Source of the DNA: CAYOYK01 sp964408185
Lineage (GTDB): Bacteria; Bacillota; Clostridia; Christensenellales; Aristaeellaceae
Reading direction: 5' to 3'
DNA length: 53,618 nt
Assembly: GCA_964408185.1 (NCBI GenBank)
Contig: CAYOYK010000016.1
Location: 1 to 53,618, forward strand
How positions within the stretch are numbered: the first letter of the stretch is position 1; each line of letters begins with the position of its first letter. This document shows, piece by piece, positions 16,090 through 24,040 of this stretch. The position numbers were made by a program, and so were the translations under genes. Under the pieces are notes generated by a model. It saw nothing but the letters and a program-made list of their open reading frames with translations, had not been told where the DNA came from and did no database searches.

Positions 16090-17714
16090 GCCAGACCGAC
16101 CTGCGGGAACGCGCTGATGCGCGCGTCCGTATCGGCATAGGGGATGAACTCGATCGGCTGATCGGCGATTCCGGCGAGGCCCTGCGGCGGCGGGAGCACG
16201 CGGCCGTTGCGCTCGTCCCATTGCGGGGCGGCAATCGCCTCCGCGCGTACGCGGAGCTGGCCGTCCGCATCGGCCGTCTGCCACTCCGTGCCGCGGGCCA
16301 GCGCAAAGCGCCACTCGCCGCCGTCTGCGACGGGCAGCGCCATGAGCACGTTGCCGCGATACACGGACAGCGCGCTGCGGTAGCCCGTCTCCATGCGCGG
16401 CGGGTTGGGCAGGCGAAGCGTGAGGGTATCGCCGTCGTGGAAGGTGCGTGTCAGCTTGAACAGCTCCCCGGCGGGAACGTCCTGCGGCTTGTCGTCCACG
16501 GTAACGGTCGCGCCCAGCGCGAAGGCCGGAATGCGGATTTGCAGCGTAAAGCGGGTCTGCTTGCGGCACTCCACGGTGACGCGCACCTCGTCCGCAAAGG
16601 GATAGCCGCCGCTGACGCGCAGGCGCACGGGCGCGCCGTCCACGCGGGTTACGCAGGTGGAATCCAGCGGCAGCATGAGGCAAAGTGTCTCCTCGTCCGC
16701 GGCGAGCCATAGGCTGCGGCGCACGGCGTACAGCGCGCGGTAAAACGGCCGATCCTGCGCCGCGCCCTCCGGCGCGGAAGCGGCGGCCAGCAGGTTGGGG
16801 GTCTGCAAGGTCTGCTTGCCCTCCCCGCAGGCGCGCAACGCGCCGCGCAGGCCCGCGAACAGCAGCGTCTCCATGCGGTCGGCCACATGCGGGTCGCCCT
16901 GCGCGCAGAGCAAATCCGCATAGGCCTCGCACAGCGCGCAAAGGGTATCGGCGTCGGCGCCCTCGGCGGGGTCGCGGCCGGATAGCGTCGGGTTGGCGGA
17001 ATAGCTGCCGATGGGCAGGCCGTGGTAGCGCCATAGCGCGGTCAGACCGGCCTTCGCGGCGGCGGCTTCGCGGCCGGAGCCGCTGTATTGGCCCAGCAGC
17101 GCCGTTACGGCAAGGCCCTCGGCGGCGTGGCTCCCGGTGGCGAGCAGCGTCATGCGGCGCTCATAGGCCGCGTTGCCGTCCGTCGCGTCCTCCGGCGCGT
17201 CGCCGGGCACAAACGGCTTGACAAACGGGAAGCTGTGGTACAGCCCCGCAAAGTCCGGCAGCTGCGAGCGCAGGGCGGCCATCATCGTCAGCAGAAAGCG
17301 CTGGCCGGTGCGGCGGTAAAGCTCCGCGCACAGGCGCAGGCAGTCCGCGCCCAGCGGCGCGACGCGCTCCTCCGGGAGCGTGGGCAGCAGCGCGGCGATC
17401 TCCCGCATACGGGTCAGCAGCAGGAGCATTCGCTCCTTGTCCTTTTGCAGGGCCGCCACGGGGAGCGCCGCGTGCATCAGCGCAAGCGTCGCCTCCAGCG
17501 TATCGGCGGTTGCGGCGGCGGACAGATCGGGCCATTCGGGCGCGCCGTCGGCGGCCATCAGCGCCGCAAGCAGCCTCGCGTCGTCGCTCCGGGGCGCGGG
17601 CAGCGCCGCGAGGCAATCGGCCAAGAGGCCCTCCGGATGCACCGCCGTCGGGGACAGCGGAACAAAGCTGGGGTTGACCAGCGGGGATTTACAAAAAGCG
17701 TTGTAGGTGGGCAT
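16086..17714 (-). CDS. DUF1680/GH127-like protein lacking the catalytic cysteine pair
   Basis: Member of the DUF1680 fold that includes GH127/GH146 beta-L-arabinofuranosidases. ATG 17714 follows GGAGG; 542 residues. Family landmarks seen: the HAAEGLAVTALLGQYSG segment of the alpha/alpha barrel, LWRYHGLPIGSYSAN, a DPHVADRMETLLFAGL helix, and the C-terminal beta domain with RIPAFALGATVTVDD, ELFKLTRTFHDGDTLTLRLP and SVYRGNVLMALP. Active enzymes place a Glu and Cys in a GTELC-like motif and a CC pair before the Asn of CCxxN to bind zinc and supply the nucleophile. Here the corresponding places read ADTLC and TLQTPN, so Glu and the Cys pair are missing. No signal peptide, so cytoplasmic. First gene of the operon with dus; probably not active as a classical GH127. 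Confidence 0.75.
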   Translation of the reverse strand: MPTYNAFCKSPLVNPSFVPLSPTAVHPEGLLADCLAALPAPRSDDARLLAALMAADGAPEWPDLSAAATADTLEATLALMHAALPVAALQKDKERMLLLLTRMREIAALLPTLPEERVAPLGADCLRLCAELYRRTGQRFLLTMMAALRSQLPDFAGLYHSFPFVKPFVPGDAPEDATDGNAAYERRMTLLATGSHAAEGLAVTALLGQYSGSGREAAAAKAGLTALWRYHGLPIGSYSANPTLSGRDPAEGADADTLCALCEAYADLLCAQGDPHVADRMETLLFAGLRGALRACGEGKQTLQTPNLLAAASAPEGAAQDRPFYRALYAVRRSLWLAADEETLCLMLPLDSTCVTRVDGAPVRLRVSGGYPFADEVRVTVECRKQTRFTLQIRIPAFALGATVTVDDKPQDVPAGELFKLTRTFHDGDTLTLRLPNPPRMETGYRSALSVYRGNVLMALPVADGGEWRFALARGTEWQTADADGQLRVRAEAIAAPQWDERNGRVLPPPQGLAGIADQPIEFIPYADTDARISAFPQVGLA

Positions 17715-17765
17715 AGTACCTCCACGGTTTGGACGCGTAGCGCGCCGCACAAAATTCCATCCTCC

Positions 17766-17793
17766 ATTATAACGGCTTTTCTGGTTCCGTCAA
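17766..17793 (-). promoter_or_regulatory. Promoter of the DUF1680-dus-secreted protein operon
   Basis: Minus strand TTGACG (17793-17788), 16-base spacer, TATAAT (17771-17766), 51 bases before the ATG at 17714. It is back to back with the plus-strand promoter at 17804, only 10 bases between the two -35 boxes. Confidence 0.8.
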
Positions 17794-17803
17794 GGACGGA
17801 CGG

Positions 17804-17832
17804 TTGTGCTTGCGCCAAAAAACGTGTATAAT
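17804..17832 (+). promoter_or_regulatory. Promoter of the Dabb-domain gene
   Basis: TTGTGC (17804-17809), 17-base spacer, TATAAT (17827-17832). Divergent from the promoter at 17766-17793. Confidence 0.75.
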
Positions 17833-17863
17833 CAGGAGCATTAACGGATGGGAGGGAACCCCG

Positions 17864-18145
17864 ATGATTCGTCACATCGTCATGTTCTGGCTCAAGGATC
17901 AGGCCCTCACAGAAGAAACGGTTGAGAAGCTGCAATCCATGCGCGGCAAAATCGAGGGCATGGTTTCGCTGGAGGCTGCCGCGGATATGGCGCACAGCCC
18001 GCGAAGCTGCGATATCTGCCTGTGCGAGGCGTTTGAGACCCGCGAGGCGCTGGAGGCGTACCGCACGCATCCCGTACACCTGCCGGTGCAGGCGCACATG
18101 CACCAAGTGATGGAGCGCTCCCAGAGCGCCGATTATGAATTTTAG
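17864..18145 (+). CDS. Dabb (stress-responsive alpha/beta-barrel) domain protein
   Basis: Small 93-residue protein of the Dabb family, dimeric ferredoxin-like alpha+beta barrel proteins, usually of unknown biochemical role in bacteria. ATG 17864 is preceded by GGAGGG. Seen: the N-terminal MIRHIVMFWLKD strand with the family's conserved His, a central helix (EETVEKLQSMRGKIEGM), SCDICLCEAFETREALEAYRTHP, and the C-terminal VQAHMHQV with the conserved His cluster. It covers the whole domain and nothing more. A 15-base gap separates it from the next gene, so the two form a bicistronic unit. Confidence 0.85.
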   Translation: MIRHIVMFWLKDQALTEETVEKLQSMRGKIEGMVSLEAAADMAHSPRSCDICLCEAFETREALEAYRTHPVHLPVQAHMHQVMERSQSADYEF

Positions 18146-18160
18146 TCAGGAGGACGACCG

Positions 18161-18451
18161 ATGGCGGGGATGCTGTGGGTCAAGCTGTATCAGGGCCAAA
18201 AGCTCAAGCGGGACGTAATTGTCCCCACCGGCCGCGACGATCCGGCCGAGGCCCTGCGCGAGGCGCTGCACACGCTGGATATTGCCATGCCGGTGTGGCT
18301 GCCCCGCCACGAGGACGATTGGCGTCGCCACGCCATGACGCGCTTTCTGCCGGAGCATTTTATGGAGAGCGTGCCCTTTGAGCACATGGAGATCAGCTAT
18401 TACGACCCGGATGACAAAAAGGCAAAACAGAAGGATTACGACGACGATTGA
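18161..18451 (+). CDS. Small conserved-looking protein of unknown function (96 residues)
   Basis: Not assigned to a family. ATG 18161 follows AGGAGGA closely, and the reading frame has ordinary codon use for this genome, so it is a real gene. The protein is soluble, rich in charged and aromatic residues (WLPRHEDDWRRHAMTRFLP), begins with two beta-like stretches (MLWVKLYQGQKLKRDVIV), and ends in an acidic-basic tail (DPDDKKAKQKDYDDD). It shares a promoter with the Dabb-domain gene and ends one base before the terminator hairpin. Confidence 0.75.
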   Translation: MAGMLWVKLYQGQKLKRDVIVPTGRDDPAEALREALHTLDIAMPVWLPRHEDDWRRHAMTRFLPEHFMESVPFEHMEISYYDPDDKKAKQKDYDDD

Positions 18452-18489
18452 GCAAAAGGCGCGCCCTGATATGGGACGCGCCCTTTTGC
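18452..18489. terminator. Bidirectional terminator at a convergent junction
   Basis: GCAAAAGG (18452-18459) pairs with CCTTTTGC (18482-18489), continued inward by CGCG/CGCG and CCC/GGG around single-base bulges. A- and T-rich outer arms give U-tracts on both strands, serving the genes ending at 18451 (plus) and 18499 (minus). Confidence 0.85.
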
Positions 18490-18498
18490 ATGAGGCAG

Positions 18499-19014
18499 TT
18501 ACAGCCCCTTGCGATAGTACCCCCGCTCCCAGCCCGCGTAGGCGGGCTGAACGGCGACGCAGCGATACCCCGCCTTCTCGAACGAGCGCACCGAGGGGAT
18601 GTTCTTGGGCGATATGGTGCAGTACAGCGCCACGCCGCCGAGGCTCCGCGCGTGCCGTTCAAACGCGTCCAGCAGCGCGGAGTGAATCCCGCGCCGCCGA
18701 TAGTCCGGCGCGACCATCACATCCTGAAAGTCATACGTGTTCTCGGTCGGCTGGCCCGCCTTGGCGGCGTAGCAGGCATCGCCGCGCACATGCCACGGCG
18801 TAAGCACCGCAAAGCCCGCGAGCACCGCCTCGTCGAAATATCCGAAGCCCTCGCCACGCGTCAGCTCCGCGCCAAACATTTCCCTTGGGGAGGGAAAGTA
18901 CCATTCCTTTTCGGGAAGTCCGGCCTGTATGACCTCCTGCATGGCCATTACAGCGTCCACATCGGCCACGGTCAGAGGCCGGAAGGTCAGCCCCGGCAGA
19001 ACGCGCGCGTCCAT
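18499..19014 (-). CDS. GNAT family N-acetyltransferase
   Basis: Cytoplasmic acetyl-CoA-dependent N-acetyltransferase of unknown substrate. I take ATG 19014 (171 residues) because AAAGGGCGGG lies 8 bases upstream; a GTG at 19023 overlaps that site. Seen: beta strands and FRPLTVADVDAVMAMQEVIQ at the N-terminus, the core motif A VMVAPDYRRRGIHSALLDAF with the RRRGIH pyrophosphate loop, and motif B ISPKNIPSVRSFEKAGY, which is the usual NxxSxxxxeKxGF. Single-gene unit, convergent with the gene ending at 18451 and divergent from the M20-like gene. Confidence 0.88.
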   Translation of the reverse strand: MDARVLPGLTFRPLTVADVDAVMAMQEVIQAGLPEKEWYFPSPREMFGAELTRGEGFGYFDEAVLAGFAVLTPWHVRGDACYAAKAGQPTENTYDFQDVMVAPDYRRRGIHSALLDAFERHARSLGGVALYCTISPKNIPSVRSFEKAGYRCVAVQPAYAGWERGYYRKGL

Positions 19015-19141
19015 CCGCAACACCCGCCCTTTCTTGGGGTATCATAGCAAAGGGCGGCGCGGCTGTCAATTCCGTCAGGCAGGAATCGCGCCCGCCGCGG
19101 CGAATACAATCAAGGTACGAACGTTGCAAAGGAGGCTGAGC

Positions 19142-20404
19142 ATGAGCCGCTTTTTGGTGCCTCTCAACTATACCCGCGCCAAGGATGTGCTGCGCAAGCT
19201 GTCCGGCTATATCCGCTACACCCCGCAGGGCGCGGCGGATGCGGCCGCGCTGCTGGAGGCAAGCTATCCGCTGGTGTTTGCCCGCACGGAGAAGCGCCCG
19301 TTTGCCAACGGCGCGCTGCTGCTGGAGCTGGACGGCGCGGCCGTGACCGAGCCCCTTGTGTTCCTTGGCCATTTGGACGCGCCCGCCACGGCCCCGCAGC
19401 CGGAGGACGGCCCGCAATCGGCGGCGCTGTCCCGCGCGCACGCGGTATCGCTGCTGGAAGCGCTCGAAACGCTGCTGGCGGACGGATATCGGCCGGGGGG
19501 CGATTTGTTTATCGCGCTGTCGATGGACGGCCTCACGGGCGGCGAGGGCGCGCGGGAGATGGCCGCGTACCTGCAAAAGCGCGCGGTCAAGCCCTGCTTT
19601 GTGCTCGATCAGGGCGGCTATGTCACGCAGGCCGCGTTTCGCACCTTCCTGCCCAAGGACGCGCCGCTGGCGCTGGTGGGCACCACCGAGAAGGGCTTGC
19701 TTCAGGGCGAGCTCACGGTCGATCGGCAGGCGCTGCGCAGCGACCGAAAGCGCCCGCTGCACTACCTGATGCGCTACGGCGCGCGGCTCACGCGGGGGGC
19801 GCGCCGCGCTCGGCTCTGCCCCGCCTCGGAGGAGATGCTCAAGGCGATCAGCCGCCGCGCGCCGCTGTTCCGGCGGCTCGTGCTCGCCTGCCCGCGCCTT
19901 ACGTTCCCGCTGCTGGGCCTGTACTGGCACAAGCGCGCCATTATGCGGCAGTTCTTTGAAAGCGAGCTGCTGGCGACCGCGCTGGATACCGAGTACGACC
20001 ACAGCGCCGCCCCGGTATCCGCCGAGCTCGCCTTTGTCAAGGCCACGGTGCCCGGACGGCCCGTCGCCAAGCATCGGCAGGCGATGGAGCGCCGCCTGCG
20101 CGGCGCGCGGGCGCGCCTGCGCTTCGATACGGCGCTGGACGCCTCGGAAAAGAGCGAGGCCAGCGGCTCGGCGTGGGAAGCGCTGGGCACGGCCATCGAG
20201 ATTCTTTTCGAGCGGTCGGTCATCGTGCCCTGCCTGAGCCCCTACATTACGGACGGGCGCTTTTACACCGCGCTCAATCATAATGTGTACCGCTTCTCGC
20301 CGTTTCTGCTCAGCGGCGAGGAGGCCCTGCGCGGCGAGTGCTCCGTTACGGACGGCTCGCTGCAAACGGCGGTGCAGTTCTTCCGGCAGATGCTGTCGGT
20401 CTAG
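19142..20404 (+). CDS. M20-peptidase-like protein (CPS1 type) with degraded metal site
   Basis: Resembles M20 family carboxypeptidase S-like enzymes. ATG 19142 follows AAAGGAGG; 420 residues. The fold markers align in order: FLGHLDAPA (the family's HxD), a helix LLEALETLLADGYRPGGDLFIAL matching the segment before the DEE motif, then SMDGLTGGEGA where active enzymes have HDEExGG, and FVLDQGGYVT where they have LDEGG. The stretch that normally lies between HxD and the helix, including the bridging-Asp GTxDDK loop, is shortened and lost. The first ligand His-Asp remains, but bridging Asp, the Glu-Glu pair and the Glu after LD are replaced, so metal-dependent peptidase activity is doubtful. Followed at once by the GT-C-like gene. 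Confidence 0.7.
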   Translation: MSRFLVPLNYTRAKDVLRKLSGYIRYTPQGAADAAALLEASYPLVFARTEKRPFANGALLLELDGAAVTEPLVFLGHLDAPATAPQPEDGPQSAALSRAHAVSLLEALETLLADGYRPGGDLFIALSMDGLTGGEGAREMAAYLQKRAVKPCFVLDQGGYVTQAAFRTFLPKDAPLALVGTTEKGLLQGELTVDRQALRSDRKRPLHYLMRYGARLTRGARRARLCPASEEMLKAISRRAPLFRRLVLACPRLTFPLLGLYWHKRAIMRQFFESELLATALDTEYDHSAAPVSAELAFVKATVPGRPVAKHRQAMERRLRGARARLRFDTALDASEKSEASGSAWEALGTAIEILFERSVIVPCLSPYITDGRFYTALNHNVYRFSPFLLSGEEALRGECSVTDGSLQTAVQFFRQMLSV

Positions 20405-20430
20405 GAGGGTCGCCTACGGGTATTGCGCTG

Positions 20431-23106
20431 TTGGTTTGGTTTATGGCGGGCGGGTGCGCGATCACCCGCCTGCTTTTGCCGCGCCGCCGGATGCTGACGC
20501 GGCTGTACGTGGGCGTATCGCTGGGCGTGCTGCTGATGATGTGGCTGCCCGCGCTCTGGGCGCGCGCGCTGCTGTTCTCGGCGGCGGCGCATTGGGCGGC
20601 GGCGGGGACGCTGCTGCCGCTGGTCGCCGCAAGCTGGCTCCTGCGGGATCGCGCCCCGGCCACCCGCTGGGACGCGCGCGATACGCGCATGCTGGTCACG
20701 CTGCTGTGCGTGGCGGTGCCGCTGACGGCGCTGTCCGGCTATTTGCAATACACGCACACGCTGCGCGAGGCGGCGGACAGCTCGCTGCACGTAGGGCAGA
20801 GCACCTACGGCGACCTGTCGCTGCACCTCGCGGTGGCAACCAGCGCCGTCAACGCCAGCTTTCCGCTGCAAAACAGCCTGATGCGCTACGCCACCATGGC
20901 CTACCCCTACCTGTCCGATACGTTTGCGAGCAGCCTGATGGTCTTTGGCATGCCGCTGAGCGCGGCAATGGTGCTCACCGGCACGCTGATGATGGCGCTG
21001 GTGTACGCGGGTTATACGCTGCTGTGCGGGCAGCTGCTCCGGCGGCGGTACGGCGTGGCGCTGTGCGCGCTGCTGTTGTTTCTCAACGGCGGGCTGGGGT
21101 TCTTTTACACCCTCAGCGGCACGGTCAATGAGACGACCGGCGCGGTGACGACGGTCTGGGACAACCTGCGCACGGTGATGACCGGGTTTTACAAAACGCC
21201 CACCAATCAGCCCACGCCGAACAATCTGCGCTGGTCTAACATCCTGTGCGATATGCTCCTGCCCCAGCGCGGCATTTTGGGCGGCTGGACGCTGCTGCTG
21301 CCCGCGCTCAACCTGCTGCTGCCGCCGCTTTGCGCCCGCGCGCGCCGCAGGCCGTACCGCGCGCGGTCTGCCGATAGCCCCGCCGATCATTCTGCCGATG
21401 CCCCCGCCAATCATTCCGCTGATATTCCCGCCGATGCCCCCGCATATATCCCCGCTGATGTTCCTGCCGATCATTCCGCTGATGTCCCCGCAAATATTCT
21501 CGCCGATGTCCCTGCCGATGTCCCCGCTGCGGCGCAAGCGGATGCCCCCGCTATGCCGGACGGCTTTGGCGACGCGCACTTCGGCTCCCTTCTTCCGATG
21601 GAGCCAGCCCCCGCCGCGCCTGCCTGCCTCCGCACCGAGCCGCAGCCTGCGCCCGTCTGCCTCCGCACCGAGCCGCAGTCCGCGCCCGTCTGCCTCCGCG
21701 CCGAGTCTCAGCCCGCGCCTGTCTGCCCCTGCGCCGAGCCGCAGTCCGCGCCCGTCTGCCTCCGCGCCGAGCCGCAGCCCACGCCTACCTGCCCCTGTGC
21801 TGAATCTCAGCCCGCGCCTGTCTGCCTCCGCACCGAGTCTCAGCCTGCGCCCGTCTGCCCCTGCGACGAGCCGCAGCCCACGCCTACCTGCCCCTGTGCT
21901 GAATCTCAGCCCGCGCCTGCCTGCCTCCGCACCGAGCCGCAGCCTGCGCCCGTCTGCCTCCGCACCGAATCTCAGCCCGCACCCTTCTACCCCTACGCCG
22001 AGGAGGAACCCGTCTCCTCCGGTGACGCGACCGATTGGCCGCGCGGCCTGCGCGGGTGGGCGCTGTGCGGGCTGTTTGCGGGCGCGCTGCCGCTGGTGCA
22101 TACGCACAGCTTCTTGGCACTGGTACTGCTGTCGTTCGGCCTGTGCCTGTACATGGTGGGAACCGCGCCCCGCGGCACGCGGCTGAGCGAATGTAAGCCG
22201 TTTTTGCTCTACGCGGGCATCGCGGCCGTGCTGTCACTGCCGCAGCTCCTTGGGTTTACGTTTGTACAGGCCACGGGGAGCAACCACTTTCTCACGCTCC
22301 AGTTCAACTGGTGCAACAACCGCGGCGGGGATGGGCTGGTTGACCCCTACCTATGGTTCTACGTCAAGAACATCGGCCTGCCGTTCGTGCTCATCGGGCT
22401 GAGCTGGTTCGTGAAGAACCGGCAGACGCGGCTTCTGCTCTGCGGCGCGTTTTGCATCTACCTTGTGGCGGAGTTTATTCGCTTTCAGCCAAACGAGTAC
22501 GATAACAACAAGCTGTTTTACGTTTGGTTTCTGGTGGCGCTGCCCTGCGCCGTGGAGCTTGCCTGCGACGGATTCGAGCGCCTGCGCGGCTTCCGGGGCC
22601 GCCCGGTCGTCGCCGTCCTGTGCCTGATCGTATGCTTCCTGTCCTCGGCGCTCACGGTCGCCCGCGAGTGCGTGAGCGATTATCAGGCGTACAGCCGCGA
22701 CGATGTCGCCGTGGCTGAGTTTGTGAGCGAGAGCACCCCGGAGCACTCGGTGTTTCTTACGGGCACGCAGCACCTCAACCCGGTCTGCTCGCTGGCCGGG
22801 CGCGATATCGTGCTGGGCGCGGATATCTACCTATATTATCACGGCTTCAGCACGGGGGAGCGCAAGGCCGACGTGTGGGCCTTCTATGGCGATCCGGCCG
22901 GAAATCTTGCGCTGCTGCGCGAGTACGGCGTGGCGTATATCTACGTGAGCCCCTACGAGCTGGATAACGGCTTTGTGGACGTCAACTTGGACGCGCTGGA
23001 TGCGCTCTTTCCGCTTGTATACAGCAGCGGGAGCGGCCTGTACCGCGTCTATCAGGTCACGGAGTCTGCGCTGGAGGGTGCGGCGGAGGGCCTGCCGCAT
23101 GGATGA
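20431..23106 (+). CDS. GT-C-like multispanning membrane protein with Cys/Pro repeat insert
   Basis: Large polytopic protein resembling lipid-linked-sugar-dependent (GT-C fold) glycosyltransferases in architecture; specific family not recognised. About eight helices precede an insert, more follow (WALCGLFAGALPLV onward), and a soluble C-terminal domain (from about residue 760) has motifs such as VFLTGTQHLNPV and YLYYHGFS. In the loop are two low-complexity arrays: about residues 314-376 of SADxPA-type units and 397-517 of eleven 11-residue PVCLRTEPQPA-like units. The start is uncertain: AGGAGGG (20403-20409) lies at the end of the M20-like gene, in-frame choices after it are ATT 20422, TTG 20431 or ATG 20443; I give TTG. 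Translation is probably coupled to the upstream gene. Confidence 0.75.
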   Translation: MVWFMAGGCAITRLLLPRRRMLTRLYVGVSLGVLLMMWLPALWARALLFSAAAHWAAAGTLLPLVAASWLLRDRAPATRWDARDTRMLVTLLCVAVPLTALSGYLQYTHTLREAADSSLHVGQSTYGDLSLHLAVATSAVNASFPLQNSLMRYATMAYPYLSDTFASSLMVFGMPLSAAMVLTGTLMMALVYAGYTLLCGQLLRRRYGVALCALLLFLNGGLGFFYTLSGTVNETTGAVTTVWDNLRTVMTGFYKTPTNQPTPNNLRWSNILCDMLLPQRGILGGWTLLLPALNLLLPPLCARARRRPYRARSADSPADHSADAPANHSADIPADAPAYIPADVPADHSADVPANILADVPADVPAAAQADAPAMPDGFGDAHFGSLLPMEPAPAAPACLRTEPQPAPVCLRTEPQSAPVCLRAESQPAPVCPCAEPQSAPVCLRAEPQPTPTCPCAESQPAPVCLRTESQPAPVCPCDEPQPTPTCPCAESQPAPACLRTEPQPAPVCLRTESQPAPFYPYAEEEPVSSGDATDWPRGLRGWALCGLFAGALPLVHTHSFLALVLLSFGLCLYMVGTAPRGTRLSECKPFLLYAGIAAVLSLPQLLGFTFVQATGSNHFLTLQFNWCNNRGGDGLVDPYLWFYVKNIGLPFVLIGLSWFVKNRQTRLLLCGAFCIYLVAEFIRFQPNEYDNNKLFYVWFLVALPCAVELACDGFERLRGFRGRPVVAVLCLIVCFLSSALTVARECVSDYQAYSRDDVAVAEFVSESTPEHSVFLTGTQHLNPVCSLAGRDIVLGADIYLYYHGFSTGERKADVWAFYGDPAGNLALLREYGVAYIYVSPYELDNGFVDVNLDALDALFPLVYSSGSGLYRVYQVTESALEGAAEGLPHG
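21370..21558 (+). repeat. 12-bp degenerate in-frame repeats in the GT-C-like gene
   Basis: Imperfect units of 12 bp (GATnTCCCCGCC-like) encoding PAD-rich tetrapeptides such as ADVPADHS, about 15 copies. Frame is maintained throughout. They precede the 33-bp array. Confidence 0.85.
21619..22014 (+). repeat. 33-bp tandem array in the GT-C-like gene (11 units plus a degenerate twelfth)
   Basis: Eleven consecutive 33-bp units (21619-21981) encode P(V/A/T)C(L/P)(R/C)xE(P/S)Q(P/S)(A/T); a twelfth at 21982-22014 reads PFYPYAEEEPV. Unit variants alternate between CLRTE and CPCAE types, so the array evolved by duplication of two-unit and larger blocks. It places roughly 15 cysteines in one loop. Confidence 0.92.
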
Positions 23107-23317
23107 GCGCTTTTTCCGCTACGCCATGGAGAAGGACCGTCCCATCCGCGCCCTGTGGACGGAGGGCGGCAAGCTGCGCCAAAAGACCGTGCGCGTGCTG
23201 GACGTGGCCGACTTGGAGGTGACACTGCGCGTAGGCCAAAAGGGCAAGCCGTTTGTGCTGCGCGTGGAGGATGTGCTCGCCTGCGACTATGCTCGCGGCG
23301 ACGACGGGGACGAGTGA
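23099..23317 (+). CDS. Small protein of unknown function (72 residues), overlapping the GT-C-like gene
   Basis: Unassigned small protein. ATG 23099 overlaps the last 8 bases of the GT-C-like gene and follows GGAGGG about 9 bases upstream, so it is translationally coupled. The protein is basic in the middle and acidic at the end, with an alternating beta pattern (KTVRVLDVADLEVTLRVGQKG) that would suit a small beta-barrel; the end reads CDYARGDDGDE. Codon use matches neighbours. Likely a conserved small protein, possibly cytosolic, with no recognised catalytic motif. Confidence 0.65.
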   Translation: MDERFFRYAMEKDRPIRALWTEGGKLRQKTVRVLDVADLEVTLRVGQKGKPFVLRVEDVLACDYARGDDGDE

Positions 23318-23324
23318 CGCGCCG

Positions 23325-23406
23325 ATAACCAGGAGGCGCGGGAGGCGTCGCCCTCTGCCGGGGCGCGAGGCAGCGCGCTGCATCCGCGCGACGGCGAGCC
23401 GACGCG
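23325..23406. repeat. Diverged copy of the 34.1-kb spacer element
   Basis: CCCTCTGCCGGGGCGCG (23351-23367) with the following AGGCAGCGC and a GCATccgCGCG stretch matches the core of the 138-bp unit at 34.1 kb in order. Like that unit it runs into AACCAAGCG at its end, and from there the satellite begins. Confidence 0.65.
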
Positions 23407-23995
23407 CCAACCAAGCGCGAACCAAGCGCACGAACCGAGTATAAGCTAAGTACGCAAGCCAAGCGCAGGTCAAGCAAGGAGACCAAGCGCAAACCAAGTG
23501 TAGGCCAAGTACGCAAGCCAAGCACAAACCGTGCGCAAAACCAAGTATGCAAACCAAGCGCGGGCCAAGCACGCAAACTAAGCGCGAACCAGCGCACGAG
23601 CAAAGCGCACAAACTAAGTGTGGGCCAAGCACGCAAGCCAATCATAAACCGTGCGCAAACCCTAGCACAAACCAAGCGCGGGCCAAGCACGCAAACTAAG
23701 CGCGAACCAGCGCACGAACCAAGCGCACAAACTAAGTGTGGGCCAAGCATGCAAACCAATCATAAACCGTGCGCAAAACCAAGCACAAACCAAGCGCGGG
23801 CCAAGCAAGCGAACCAAACGAGCAAACCAAGCGCGAGCCAAGCAAGCAAACCAAACGAGCGAACCAGCGCACGAGCCAAGCACACCAGCCAAGCGCGAAC
23901 CAAGCGCACGAGCCAAGCGCACCAACCAAGCGCAAGCCAAGCAAGCAAACCAAACGAGCAAACCAAGCGCGAACCAGCGCCCAAGCCAAACCCAT
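23407..23995. repeat. Intergenic AACCAAGCGC satellite with a 118-bp higher-order period
   Basis: About 590 bases built from degenerate 8-11-base units around ACCAAGCGC, almost free of T on the plus strand. A higher-order unit of 118 bp is clear: the motif AAACCAAGCGCGGGCC starts at 23551, 23669 and 23787, and a diverged earlier copy precedes 23551. All frames are open because the repeat lacks stop triplets, but 118 is not a multiple of 3, there is no ribosome binding site, and no protein would keep one phase, so I regard it as non-coding. It separates two convergent genes. Confidence 0.9.
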
Positions 23996-24040
23996 CCCGC
24001 ACCGTTGCCATTCACGGCGGCGGCGCTCAATCATTGGATG

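Noticed and set aside
21619..22014. 33-bp regular array as a possible CRISPR
   Set aside because: Units are contiguous with no unique spacers and encode an in-frame peptide repeat.
23407..23995. Open frames in several phases on both strands across the satellite
   Set aside because: The repeat lacks stop triplets, which keeps frames open. The 118-bp unit shifts frame each copy and no start signal is present.
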